Assembly: GCA_937876465.1 (NCBI GenBank)
Contig: CALEHV010000041.1
Location: 1-50,616 of the forward strand
Length of the DNA stretch: 50,616 nucleotides
From: an uncultured Bacillota bacterium
GTDB taxonomy: Bacteria; Bacillota_I; Bacilli_A; RFN20; CAG-826
Reading direction: 5' to 3'
Shown: positions 29,296-38,674 of the stretch, in pieces
Layout of the letters: each line of letters begins with the position of its first letter
Position numbering within the stretch: position 1 is the first letter of the stretch
Notes under the pieces: model-generated
Seen by the model: the letters and a program-made list of their open reading frames with translations, nothing else
Database searches by the model: none
Told to the model about the DNA's origin: nothing
Program-made: the position numbers and the translations under genes

Positions 29296-32079
29296 CTATT
29301 TTTTCATTCTTTTTATGAATAGTAGACTCAATAGAGTTGAAAGAGAGCTTATCAATATTGCGAAAACAAAAACAATAAAAATTGGAACGACATTCAAATT
29401 AAACGATAGGCTTACTAAAAATTGATTAGAAATTAATTCGTTAATTAGGAAATCGACGAAAATTATTTCGATCATTGAAAAGAAGAAGGCAGTAAAACCA
29501 TAAACTAAACTTTGAACTATAAAAGTGGAATATATCTCAGAATTTTGAATTCCTAAATAATTAAAAAGAGCAATTTCGTCTTTGTTTTCATAAACATTAA
29601 TCAATGCAATGGTTGCAAGAAGAAAAACAGAAATCAATGAAGCAATTAAAGAAAAAGAAATCAGCAAAACGTTTGCAAATGTTAACGTGTTTTGTGAACT
29701 TTTTGAGATTTCCGATGATGGACTAGTAAATTTATAAGAATTAAAAAGCTTTTGAAATCTATCGCAATACAATTCAGCATTAACTGATGAATCAAGTTCA
29801 AAAACTATTGCTTTAGGAATTAAGTAAAACATCGAAACTCCTAATTTGTCTCTAAAAAATGAGATCGTCCAATTAGGATTGTGATATAAAAATAATTTTT
29901 CATTACTTGTAACTCCTACCACAGTTAATTTCACGGTTTCATAAAACTTTTCTAAATTTGATTCGTCCAAATAAGTCTCTTCTACCACAGATGAAAAATA
30001 TAATTCGGGCTTATTTGTATTAAATCCAATTTTATTTGCAAGACCTTCAGAGATTACTATTTCATTTAAGTTTTTCGGCACTCGTCCGCTTATAAGCTCA
30101 TCATATTTAGATGTGAATTTGACTCCTGACCCAAAACTATTCAAATAATTCCCACCGACAACTTTATCTGGTAATTTTACATTTATGTTTTGATTGCTAC
30201 TTGAATATGTATCTGCATCGATTGCTTCTTCATTTTTTGTCTCATCAATTGAAATAAAAACATTCTTAGAAAAGCCATTCAATAATGATGAAGAAAAAGA
30301 CGAATAACCATAATCAGAAGTAAAGAAATACGAATCAAATGATGGGCATATTTTTTGAATTTTGTTCAGCAAACATGGGTCCATTGCATATTTATCTACA
30401 TAATAAATCATTACCCTTTTTTCCTTGCAAATCTCACCTATTTTGCACAAATTTGGATGATAATTGTAATTGGTTCGTTCAAAAACATAATCATATAAAT
30501 CTTCATCATAAAGAGTTTGATCGATAAATAATCCAGGGTCTTCTTTTGTGCTGAAGTAATAAAGTTTGTACATTTCCCATGGATAGTAAGATTCGTTGTC
30601 ATCATCACTTGGCAAAAGCATCATATTTTCAAAAACATTTTCGTTCCAAAAATTATCGTAATGATAGATACATGATTTGTTTGTTTCTGTCACCGCTGCT
30701 ACTGTGAAAATTTGCTCGTCATCGTACACCCAAGAATTATTTGCCACTTCTAGACATATTTGTAATTTTGTCTTTCTAATATATTCCCCTAAAGAGGCAT
30801 AACTTCTTTGAATTTGAAGTTGGAAGCAAATATTAACCATATCTACATAAGACAATCCAAGCACAATTTCATCTTCAGCAAGCTGTGAGGGTTTATATGG
30901 GTAGGTCAAATTGTTATAGCTATCATCTATCCACTTAAAATCATTTATAGATCTACACGATAAAGATTGAATAATGTATTTAAAACCACCTGATGAAATA
31001 TAAAAGTCATTAATATCTTTAAAGAAGTCTTCAAAATTTACTAAGTATGTGACTCCAATTCCGTTAATATACGGTTCATATTTTTTTGAAATTTCTATTA
31101 CATTCTCTTTAGGAGCACTAAATGCCGCATTAATTGTGTTTGGAGATTCGTGATTTAAACTCATCACTATTTCGTTTCCGTTAAAAATTGACTGAAAAGC
31201 ATTCTGAATTTTGTTTGTTAAGCTTGTCGAAATAAGAATAGATATACCAATACCAGACAATGCTAACGATAGAACTCCATTAGTGATTAAAGAACGCCCT
31301 TTTTTAGACTTAATTTTGTTAATAGAATGACTTACTTTAAATTTAAGAGGAAGGGATGGTTTTTTGCGCTTAAGTTTTCCACCAAATAAGTTAAATTTTG
31401 ATATTTTTGAATAATATTGTTTTTTCTCAATAAAATCTATATTTCCGTCGGCCAAATTTAATAACAAATCTGCGTACTTTTTTGCTTCCAAATCATGACT
31501 CGCAATTACGACTAATTTTTCCTTTGAAATTTGTTGTAATATTTTATATATTTTTTCACTATTTTTCTCATCCAAAGAACCAGTTGGTTCATCGCATAAA
31601 ATAATGTCAGGAGAATTTACAATAGCACGACCAATTGCCGTCCTTTGTTTTTCACCACCAGAAATGGTATTAACCTTATTATTTTTCAAATGCTTTAAAT
31701 CAAGAAAATTAAGTAAATCTTTTATTCTTCTCGCTTTAAATTTCTTGTCTAAAATTGCTATACAATCTAAGGGTAATTTTATATTTTCATATACAGATTC
31801 TAAGTTCATTAAATTGAAATTTTGAAAGACATAACCAAAGTGATTTAAGCGGAATTTGCACATTTTTTTATCAGATAAATGCGTAATATCGCAGTTATTT
31901 ATCAAAATTCTGCCACTTGTATTTCGCTCAACACCGCACAAAGAATTAAGTAATGTTGTCTTTCCACTACCACTATCGCCAAATAGAACAACAAAGCCTT
32001 TATCAGGCAGTTCAAAAGACACATCTTTCAAGATTGTTCTATCATTATATTTTTTGGTTAAATTTTCTACTTTTATCAT
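29296..32079 (-). CDS. Giant ABC ATPase/FtsX-permease fusion (second of pair)
   Basis: A 927-residue membrane protein. The N-terminal nucleotide-binding domain (1-220) is complete: GDSGSGKTT Walker A at 34-42, SGGEKQR signature near 140, LCDEPTG Walker B near 161 and the H-loop SHD. One transmembrane helix (about 265-285) leads to a very large, Tyr/Asn-rich extracytoplasmic domain of roughly 500 residues, then three C-terminal helices (about 790-920) of the FtsX/MacB type. Such mechanotransmission ABC proteins do not import solutes but work on envelope proteins, lipoproteins or peptides. The ATG overlaps the upstream gene's stop (TAATG), so it pairs with the 697-aa homologue. Confidence 0.88.
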   Translation of the reverse strand: MIKVENLTKKYNDRTILKDVSFELPDKGFVVLFGDSGSGKTTLLNSLCGVERNTSGRILINNCDITHLSDKKMCKFRLNHFGYVFQNFNLMNLESVYENIKLPLDCIAILDKKFKARRIKDLLNFLDLKHLKNNKVNTISGGEKQRTAIGRAIVNSPDIILCDEPTGSLDEKNSEKIYKILQQISKEKLVVIASHDLEAKKYADLLLNLADGNIDFIEKKQYYSKISKFNLFGGKLKRKKPSLPLKFKVSHSINKIKSKKGRSLITNGVLSLALSGIGISILISTSLTNKIQNAFQSIFNGNEIVMSLNHESPNTINAAFSAPKENVIEISKKYEPYINGIGVTYLVNFEDFFKDINDFYISSGGFKYIIQSLSCRSINDFKWIDDSYNNLTYPYKPSQLAEDEIVLGLSYVDMVNICFQLQIQRSYASLGEYIRKTKLQICLEVANNSWVYDDEQIFTVAAVTETNKSCIYHYDNFWNENVFENMMLLPSDDDNESYYPWEMYKLYYFSTKEDPGLFIDQTLYDEDLYDYVFERTNYNYHPNLCKIGEICKEKRVMIYYVDKYAMDPCLLNKIQKICPSFDSYFFTSDYGYSSFSSSLLNGFSKNVFISIDETKNEEAIDADTYSSSNQNINVKLPDKVVGGNYLNSFGSGVKFTSKYDELISGRVPKNLNEIVISEGLANKIGFNTNKPELYFSSVVEETYLDESNLEKFYETVKLTVVGVTSNEKLFLYHNPNWTISFFRDKLGVSMFYLIPKAIVFELDSSVNAELYCDRFQKLFNSYKFTSPSSEISKSSQNTLTFANVLLISFSLIASLISVFLLATIALINVYENKDEIALFNYLGIQNSEIYSTFIVQSLVYGFTAFFFSMIEIIFVDFLINELISNQFLVSLSFNLNVVPIFIVFVFAILISSLSTLLSLLFIKRMKK

Positions 32080-34172
32080 TATTCATCTCGCAGTTCATTT
32101 GTTAACGAAAAATGCTTATAAAAACCAATAGGACAAAGGACAAAAATTGATGTAATAATAAGGGCTATAATTAACACTAAAAAAGGTAACAATAATGGGA
32201 CGTTAAAAAACGATAAAAAAGGGACTGAAATTATACTGCTAATTTGGAAATTTTTATTAACCAAAAAATTTATTAAAAATTGTATTGGATAAACAAACAA
32301 AATTGCTGTAAAAAAGGTTATTAAAACTTCGTAAAAATTTATGCGTGTGTAAATCTTTTTTATATGACTATTTTTGGCGCCTAAACAAATCAAAATTGCA
32401 GCTTCTTTTTTGTTTTCAATAAAGTTTGATAAACTGCATATACCAAGTATCAAACTTACGCCCAAAAAGGAGATTACAGAAAAAACATATAAGGAACTTT
32501 TGAAACTAGAAATAAACTCAGAATAGTTATTGCGTATCTCTAATGGAGTTGAAGTTATTTTTAAATTGGAATTTTGATTTAGTTCGTCGATCAAATTTTC
32601 AAACAAATCTATTTTTTGGATGTTTGTAAGAAAAAGATTATAGCAATACGAGGAAACAACATTATCATCATCACAAGTTTCAACAAACGATAAAGGAGTT
32701 ATATATTCATTACTTTCTCGCGATATGTTTAGGAGAGGAAAACTATTCAAATACTCTTTTAGTCTTAAATATGAATAGAAGATTTTTGGAGAATTAAGAA
32801 AAGAAAACTCTTTAACAACACCGCAAACAACGAATTTGAGAGAATATGAAATTGAATCTTTTGCTATCTTTCCTTCTTTTTTATCTAATATTTTTGAAAA
32901 AGCGCACTGATTTTCAACAACGATTTCTGTCCCTAATATATTTTGTGGTGTCATTCCTATTAATGAACAAAGTTCATTATTCACAACAACAGATTTCAAA
33001 TCGTCCTCTAAATTTTCGTCAGAGAAAATCAATTCTTTATTATTAGAAAAATCATACTTTGGAACAAACTGAAATCCATTAATTTCTTTATCATTAATTT
33101 TTGCATAAGGAAACGGATTAAAGGCATAGTCTAGATTGGGTTCAACTTTTATTGATTCATCGAAAATATTATTTTCTTCAATATCTTCCAACGAGGGACG
33201 TAAATGCCTTTCGTATTTTAAAGGAGAATTTTGAATCTCGTATTCCTCAACTGAAGATATTGTAGACAGTTCTAAACTATAATTGTTTTTTAGCGCATCA
33301 TTTATAGAATCATTAGATCCTTTTGAAAAGCCAACCGAAAGAAAAACTACAATAAAACCGAACACTAAAGAGAAAAACGGAAAAATGTTTTTTCGTAAAT
33401 TCGTTTTTATATTTTTCTTAACAAAAATGTCTATCCATTTAGATTTAGCTTTATTGTATTTAAGAGTCAAAAATTCAAACTTTGAAATGTTGGATCTGGT
33501 AGTATCTTTATCTACTTTTCCATCTTTCATTTCTATTATTCGATCAGCATATTTTTCAACTAAATCTTTATTATGTGAAACTAAAATAACGGCAATTTGC
33601 CTAGATATTTCTTTAAACATCTCCATTATTAGGCAACTATTTTTACTATCTAAAGCACCGGTTGGTTCGTCGCAAAGAATAACTTTTGGATTAGTGATTA
33701 TAGCTCTCAAGATTGCTATTCTTTGCTTCTCACCACCAGATAAATTCAATGCATTATTATTTTTTATTTTTTCTAAACCAAATTTTTGTAATAACTCACT
33801 AGCTTTTTTATATGCGATATCTTTTTTCTCTCCGCGTATAAGCAAAGGTAAAGCAACATTTTGTATAGCAGTTAATTTATCTAAGAGGTTATAATGCTGG
33901 AATACAAAAGACACGCAACTGGAATGGTAGAAGGTATATTGTTTCTCGTTCATTTTATTAATGTCGTTTCCGCAAAACAAAACTATTCCAGATTTAGGTT
34001 TTTCTATTCCATAAAGAACATTAAGAAAAGTCGATTTTCCACATCCTGACTTACCTGTTATTGCTATTAATTGTTTTGAATCTAAATTCAGGGACAAACG
34101 ATCCAAAACAATATTTTGGTTTTTTCCGTTTTTAAATGAGACTGTTAGATTCTTGATATTAAAAATCGACAC
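32079..34172 (-). CDS. ABC ATPase/FtsX-permease fusion (first of pair)
   Basis: A 697-residue homologue of the next gene. The ATPase domain (1-225) has GKSGCGKST at 40-48, LSGGEKQR near 145, ILCDEPTGALDS near 165 and the SHN H-loop. A transmembrane helix lies near 260-280, an extracytoplasmic domain of about 280 residues follows, and three C-terminal helices span about 565-690. Both proteins keep intact ATP sites, so they could form a homo- or heterodimer. The start is a GTG with AGGAGG 9 nt upstream; the start codon lies in an 8-bp inverted repeat (34166-34223). Function unknown, related in architecture to MacB, BceB and FtsEX. Confidence 0.88.
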   Translation of the reverse strand: MSIFNIKNLTVSFKNGKNQNIVLDRLSLNLDSKQLIAITGKSGCGKSTFLNVLYGIEKPKSGIVLFCGNDINKMNEKQYTFYHSSCVSFVFQHYNLLDKLTAIQNVALPLLIRGEKKDIAYKKASELLQKFGLEKIKNNNALNLSGGEKQRIAILRAIITNPKVILCDEPTGALDSKNSCLIMEMFKEISRQIAVILVSHNKDLVEKYADRIIEMKDGKVDKDTTRSNISKFEFLTLKYNKAKSKWIDIFVKKNIKTNLRKNIFPFFSLVFGFIVVFLSVGFSKGSNDSINDALKNNYSLELSTISSVEEYEIQNSPLKYERHLRPSLEDIEENNIFDESIKVEPNLDYAFNPFPYAKINDKEINGFQFVPKYDFSNNKELIFSDENLEDDLKSVVVNNELCSLIGMTPQNILGTEIVVENQCAFSKILDKKEGKIAKDSISYSLKFVVCGVVKEFSFLNSPKIFYSYLRLKEYLNSFPLLNISRESNEYITPLSFVETCDDDNVVSSYCYNLFLTNIQKIDLFENLIDELNQNSNLKITSTPLEIRNNYSEFISSFKSSLYVFSVISFLGVSLILGICSLSNFIENKKEAAILICLGAKNSHIKKIYTRINFYEVLITFFTAILFVYPIQFLINFLVNKNFQISSIISVPFLSFFNVPLLLPFLVLIIALIITSIFVLCPIGFYKHFSLTNELRDE

Positions 34173-34223
34173 GCATTACAACCTCCTACTAACATATAGT
34201 CAGTAAAATTGAAAACGTGTCGA
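34166..34223 (-). promoter_or_regulatory. Structured leader of the ABC pair: start codon in a hairpin
   Basis: On the minus strand TCGACACG (34223-34216) pairs with CGTGTCGA (34173-34166), which includes the GTG start codon (34172-34170). Inside are a second hairpin ACTGAC/GTTAGT (34204-34199, 34193-34188) and the ribosome binding site AGGAGG (34187-34182). A five-codon reading frame ATG CGT GTC GAT TTT TAA starts at 34176, also below the AGGAGG, and overlaps the GTG in another phase. It could be an operator or a translational switch. Confidence 0.5.
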
Positions 34224-34242
34224 AATTCGTTTATTTTTGAGA

Positions 34243-34440
34243 CTATTTTGAACCAATAACTTTTTTAAACCTTTGGTTAAATTTATCTCGAGTCAAAATT
34301 AAAACTGCACCACAACCCAAGCATTTAATCTTTATGTCGGCGCCAACTCTAACAATTTCAAATTGCTTAGTTTTGGAATCACATGGGTGTGGTTTTTTCA
34401 TTTCCACTATATCACCTAATTTATAATTTAATTCTTTCAT
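34243..34440 (-). CDS. DUF951 family protein
   Basis: A 65-residue protein of the DUF951 family found across Firmicutes. It starts with LGDIVEMKKPHPCDSK, then RVGADIKIKCLGCG (a small zinc-ribbon-like pair with C20, C40, C43) and ends in a basic helix (RDKFNQRFKKVIGSK). Basic charge and cysteines suggest nucleic-acid or ribosome contact, but no function is established. Its ATG overlaps the fhs stop (TAATG). Its own 3' end lies 20 nt before the inverted repeat that fronts the ABC pair. Confidence 0.9.
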   Translation of the reverse strand: MKELNYKLGDIVEMKKPHPCDSKTKQFEIVRVGADIKIKCLGCGAVLILTRDKFNQRFKKVIGSK

Positions 34441-36047
34441 TATTCATCTTCCATTTTAACTGCTGCAGGAACTTTTGGTAAACCTGGCATAGTCATAACT
34501 GCACCTGTTAAAGGAACAATAAAGTTTGCGCCGGCAGATAAATTAATAAATTTAACATGTATGATATGGTTTTTTGGAGCGCCTTGAACTTTTGCGTTAT
34601 CACTAAGTGATAAAGGTGTTTTTGCCATACAAACAGCTGTCTTACCATATCCCATCTTTTCATACTTATTAATTTGTTCTAAAGCAACATCACTAAATTC
34701 AACTGATGATGCTCTGTAGATTTTTTTTGAAATGAGCTCAATTTTATCTTTTATTGGTAAGTTATAATCGTAAAGTTTATGATAATCAGATTTGTTTTCT
34801 AATAACTTAACAACTTTTTTTGCGAAATCGATTGCTCCATCGCTTCCCTTTATAAAGGAGTCGACAAAACTAACCTCATATCCGTTTTGTTTGCACCAAT
34901 TGGTTAAAGCATCAATTTCTTCTTTTGAATCACTCTCAAAATGATTAATTGCCACCATTACAGGAAGACCGTATTTTTGAATATTCTCTAAATGTGTTTT
35001 CAAATTATCAATTCCTTGTAACATTGCATCAACATTTGAGTTATCTAGTTGTTCAAATTCAACTCCACCATGAAGTTTTAATGCTCTAATTGTAGCTACA
35101 ACTACTGCAGCACTTGGTTTTGCTTCTGCTGTTGGACAGCATATATCCAAGAATTTCTCAGCACCAAGATCAGCGCCAAATCCTGCTTCAGTAACGACAA
35201 TATCACCAAGTTTTAAAGCAGTTTTTAAAGCAATAATGGAATTGCAGCCATGAGCAATATTTGCAAATGGGCCACCATGAATTATTGCAGGATTATTTTC
35301 TGCGGTTTGAACTAAATTAGGTTTAAGAGCCTCTCTCATTAGTTTCATAATCGCATTTGATATACGTAAATCTTTTAAATATATAGGTTCATCATCAAAA
35401 TTATATGCAACGATTATATTATTGATTCTGTCTTTGAAATCTTTTTCATCTTTTGCTAAACAAAAGATCGCCATTAATTCACTAGCAACAGTAATGCAGA
35501 AACCGTCTTTTCTTGGAGTTCCATTTTTGTTTCCTAAAGCAACTTCAATTTGTCGCAAAGCTCTATCATTCATATCAAGAGCTCTTTTCCAAACAACTTT
35601 GTCTGGATTAATTTTTAATTCGTTTCCTTGGAAAATGTGATTGTCTATAACTGCACTAATTAAGTTAATGCTGCTTGTTAAAGCGTGCATATCACCAGTG
35701 AAATGTAAATTAATATCATCTTTTGGTTCAACTGTTGCTTTGCCTCCACCGGTAGCACCGCCTTTTAAACCAAAAACAGGTCCTAGAGAAGGCTCTCTTA
35801 AAGAGAGCATGCAATTAACACCTACTCTTGCTAAACCATCAGCAAGAGCTATGCTCATGGTAGTTTTTCCTTCTCCGACTTTAGTAGGAGTAATTGCTGT
35901 AACTAAAACTAATTTGCCATCTTTTTTGTTTTCTAATTCTTTAAAAATAGATAAATCAATTTTGGCTTTATTTTTGCCATAAGGTTCTACATATTTTTCA
36001 TCGATATTTGCCTTTTTGGCAATATTGTAAATGTTTTCCAACTTCAT
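34440..36047 (-). CDS. fhs: Formate-tetrahydrofolate ligase
   Basis: ATP-dependent activation of formate to 10-formyl-THF, supplying purine and fMet synthesis or, in acetogens, the methyl branch of Wood-Ljungdahl. The 535 residues are slightly short of the usual 555. Motifs are TPTKVGEGKTTMSIALADGL near 54-73, LREPSLGPVFGLKGGATGGG near 82-101, and PLTGAVMTMPGLPKVPAA at the end. A perfect AGGAGG precedes the ATG. No other Wood-Ljungdahl gene is in the window, so a one-carbon biosynthetic role is the safer reading. Confidence 0.97.
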   Translation of the reverse strand: MKLENIYNIAKKANIDEKYVEPYGKNKAKIDLSIFKELENKKDGKLVLVTAITPTKVGEGKTTMSIALADGLARVGVNCMLSLREPSLGPVFGLKGGATGGGKATVEPKDDINLHFTGDMHALTSSINLISAVIDNHIFQGNELKINPDKVVWKRALDMNDRALRQIEVALGNKNGTPRKDGFCITVASELMAIFCLAKDEKDFKDRINNIIVAYNFDDEPIYLKDLRISNAIMKLMREALKPNLVQTAENNPAIIHGGPFANIAHGCNSIIALKTALKLGDIVVTEAGFGADLGAEKFLDICCPTAEAKPSAAVVVATIRALKLHGGVEFEQLDNSNVDAMLQGIDNLKTHLENIQKYGLPVMVAINHFESDSKEEIDALTNWCKQNGYEVSFVDSFIKGSDGAIDFAKKVVKLLENKSDYHKLYDYNLPIKDKIELISKKIYRASSVEFSDVALEQINKYEKMGYGKTAVCMAKTPLSLSDNAKVQGAPKNHIIHVKFINLSAGANFIVPLTGAVMTMPGLPKVPAAVKMEDE

Positions 36048-36058
36048 GCTTTTACCTC

Positions 36059-36937
36059 CTACATCAAATTTTTAATAAGTGATAACAATTCATCTGTATC
36101 TTTATAAAAAGTTACAGGGAATTGATGACGTATATAAGTCATTTGACGTTTTGCATACTTGCGAGTGTGCTTTTTAATACACTCAATAGCATTTTCCAAA
36201 GAATCTTTTCCTTCAAAATAATCAATAAATTCTTTATAGCCTATTGCTTGCATGGCTTGAATTGATAAACCATACTTTTCATACAACGATTTAACTTCGT
36301 TAACCAAACCTTCATCAATCATTTGATCTACACGAGAATCTATTCTTTCAAAAAGTTGTGTTCTGTCCATGTCTCTAACAAAGAAATAAACATCCTTGTA
36401 AATTAATTCGTGTTTTTGTTCATTTAATAATTCAGTTTTTGTCTTATCGTTTGTCATGCATATAACAATTGCACGCATTACTCTTTTTCTATTATTTGGA
36501 TGAAGTTTTTTTGCTTCTTCAGGATCTAATTTCTTAATAATTTCAAAAAGTTCTTCATCACTTAATTTGTCATATGAACTTGTATCAAATTTTTGTTGAG
36601 GTTTAAACTCATAATCATATAAAGCGGATCTAATATAAAGACCACTTCCACCAACAATAACAACATTTTTATTTAAGGCTAAAATTTCATCAATTTTTGT
36701 CCTTAAAATTTTCTGATAATCTGCAATTGAAAATGGAACATTAGGTTCAATGATTGAATATAAGTGATGAGGCACTTCTTTAAGGTATTTTTCTTCTGGT
36801 TTTGCGACACCAATATTCATCTCTTTATAAATCTGAAAAGCATCGCCATTAACTATCTCTGCATTAAAAGTTTTAGCAACGGCAACTGCTGTTTCTGATT
36901 TTCCTAAACATGTTGGTCCTGTAATAACAAAAATCAT
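36059..36937 (-). CDS. miaA: tRNA dimethylallyltransferase
   Basis: Adds the isopentenyl group to A37 of tRNAs reading UNN codons, using DMAPP from the MEP pathway. The 292 residues have the P-loop GPTCLGKSE at 7-15 (usually GPTAVGKT), NGDAFQIYKEMNIGVAKP near 34-51, and GSGLYIRSALYDY near 98. The basic C-terminal part contains RKYAKRQMTYIRHQ. Its start overlaps the ricA end. MiaB, which modifies the same base next, is two genes upstream, so the two steps are co-transcribed. Confidence 0.96.
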   Translation of the reverse strand: MIFVITGPTCLGKSETAVAVAKTFNAEIVNGDAFQIYKEMNIGVAKPEEKYLKEVPHHLYSIIEPNVPFSIADYQKILRTKIDEILALNKNVVIVGGSGLYIRSALYDYEFKPQQKFDTSSYDKLSDEELFEIIKKLDPEEAKKLHPNNRKRVMRAIVICMTNDKTKTELLNEQKHELIYKDVYFFVRDMDRTQLFERIDSRVDQMIDEGLVNEVKSLYEKYGLSIQAMQAIGYKEFIDYFEGKDSLENAIECIKKHTRKYAKRQMTYIRHQFPVTFYKDTDELLSLIKNLM

Positions 36938-37245
36938 TGCAATTCCGCCTTTATTTCTTGTAAAAGTCCGATAACTTCGTCTTTTATTTGAATGTAATTT
37001 TGCATTAATGGGTTGTTGTTAATCTGCTCGTTTAATGACTCAAATTTATCTTTTGCAGTTAAATAAATCGAATCATTATTGAGGTTGTCGCACATTAATT
37101 TTTGCTGTACTTTTAACTGAGCATTTAAATCATTCAATTCTTTGTCGTTTTCGACGATGTTTTTTAATCTCAAAAACTCCTGAACAACTGGTTCAGAATA
37201 TAATTCTTTTTTGATATCAAAAATAAGAGAATCGATATTATTCAT
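36934..37245 (-). CDS. ricA: RicA/YmcA-like factor (YlbF/YmcA family)
   Basis: A 103-residue all-helical protein of the Com_YlbF family. In B. subtilis, RicA with RicF and RicT forms a Fe-S complex that directs RNase Y cleavage of specific mRNAs. The order miaB-ricA matches B. subtilis ymcB-ymcA, which supports RicA rather than RicF. Landmarks are SEPVVQEFLRLKNIV near 17 and QINNNPLMQNYIQIKDEV near 74. The single cysteine (C52) is not in the usual C-terminal cluster. It overlaps miaB by 8 nt and miaA by 4 nt. Confidence 0.88.
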   Translation of the reverse strand: MNNIDSLIFDIKKELYSEPVVQEFLRLKNIVENDKELNDLNAQLKVQQKLMCDNLNNDSIYLTAKDKFESLNEQINNNPLMQNYIQIKDEVIGLLQEIKAELQ

Positions 37246-38674
37246 TTATCAATTCTCCTAATAAGAAATATACATGCGACTCAAGTATTTTAACTTTAAC
37301 TATTTTGCCAACTAAAGAAACATCGCCTTTAAAGTGAATAAGTTTATTTCCTTCAGTGTATCCAGATAATGTTTCGTTATTCTTTTCACTCACACCATCA
37401 ACTAAAACTTCGTAAGTCTTTCCAATCATTTTATCGTTACTAGCAGAAATAGTTTTTTCTAAAGCTTTTACAAGTTCTTTAAAACGAGATGATTTTTCTT
37501 TTGAAGTTACATTATCTTTTATTTTTGCAGCAGGGGTTCCGTTGCGCGAAGAATAAATAAATGTAAACGCAGAATCGTATTTAACATATTCCACCATTTT
37601 GATAGTTTCTAAGAATTGTTCGTATGTTTCGTTAGGGAAACCAACAATGATGTCTGTAGAAATTGTTACATTTGGAATCTTAGCTTTAATAAGATCAACT
37701 AATTTTTTATATTCTTCTGCAGTATATCTTCTGCCCATTAAACGAAGGACTTCGCTAGAACCGCTTTGAACAGGTAAGTGAACATATTTCATGATGTTGT
37801 CGTATTTGGCAATAACATCAATCATTTCTTCTTTGAAATCCCATGGATGGCTTGTTAAAAATCTAATACGTGGGATTCCTAGTTTTGCAACTTCCTCTAA
37901 AAGCTTTGCAAAAGAGCTTCCGTCTTTTAAATCTTTGCCATACGCATTAACATTTTGTCCTAATAAAGTAATTTCAATATATCCTGCATCTTTTAATTCT
38001 TTACATTCTTTTAGAATGTCTTCCATCTTTCTACTACGTTCTTTTCCACGTGTATATGGAACAATACAATATGTGCAGAATTTATCACAACCATAGGAAA
38101 TATTAACGAAAGCCTTATAAGAACATAATCTTGAACTTGGAAGGTTCTCCTTAATATCACCTGGAATAGATTTAACATCAACAAGCCTAATGCGCTTGCT
38201 AATAACTTTTTCTAACATGCTTAAAAGATCTGTAACATTATGAGTACCAAAAATTAAATCAACATGTCTAAATGTGTTGACTAAAAATTCGATAATGTGT
38301 TTTTGTTGAACCATGCATCCGCAAACAGCAACGATTGCATCATTTTGTTTTTTAAGAAGTTTTAATTCACCAATTTTGCCAAAGACTTTATCTTCTGCAT
38401 TTTCCCTAACAGCGCATGTATTAAGAATGATTAAAGAAGCTTCTTTTTCGTCTTTGGTTCTTGTGAATCCTGCAAGTTCAAGCATTCCTGCCATTATTTC
38501 TTCATCTCTATAATTTGCTTGGCAGCCATAGGTATGAATAAAATATTTCTTTCCTTTTGCAAACTTTGAAACTAAATCAGGAACCTTAATTTCGTCATAA
38601 TTAAAAGAAAAAGAAATATTTCTAACTCTTTCAGAATCTAATTCTGGTAATGAAGCAAATTCACATTTAGCCAT
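37238..38674 (-). CDS. miaB: tRNA-2-methylthio-N6-dimethylallyladenosine synthase
   Basis: A radical-SAM methylthiotransferase that adds a methylthio group to i6A37. The 478 residues carry the N-terminal UPF0004 domain with cluster cysteines C51 (YGCQANYRD), C87 (NTCAVRE) and C120 (CGCM). The radical-SAM domain follows with C196, C200 and C203 (YGCDKFCTYCIVPYTRGKE). The C-terminal TRAM domain begins near 412. An N-terminal extension of about 40 residues precedes the first domain, as in Bacillus MiaB. The ATG overlaps the ymdB stop (TAATG). Confidence 0.97.
   Translation of the reverse strand: MAKCEFASLPELDSERVRNISFSFNYDEIKVPDLVSKFAKGKKYFIHTYGCQANYRDEEIMAGMLELAGFTRTKDEKEASLIILNTCAVRENAEDKVFGKIGELKLLKKQNDAIVAVCGCMVQQKHIIEFLVNTFRHVDLIFGTHNVTDLLSMLEKVISKRIRLVDVKSIPGDIKENLPSSRLCSYKAFVNISYGCDKFCTYCIVPYTRGKERSRKMEDILKECKELKDAGYIEITLLGQNVNAYGKDLKDGSSFAKLLEEVAKLGIPRIRFLTSHPWDFKEEMIDVIAKYDNIMKYVHLPVQSGSSEVLRLMGRRYTAEEYKKLVDLIKAKIPNVTISTDIIVGFPNETYEQFLETIKMVEYVKYDSAFTFIYSSRNGTPAAKIKDNVTSKEKSSRFKELVKALEKTISASNDKMIGKTYEVLVDGVSEKNNETLSGYTEGNKLIHFKGDVSLVGKIVKVKILESHVYFLLGELINE

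Noticed and set aside
34440..36047. Wood-Ljungdahl acetogenesis, suggested by formate-tetrahydrofolate ligase
   Set aside because: The enzyme is common in non-acetogenic Bacilli for purine and fMet synthesis, and no CODH/ACS or methyl-branch partners are present.
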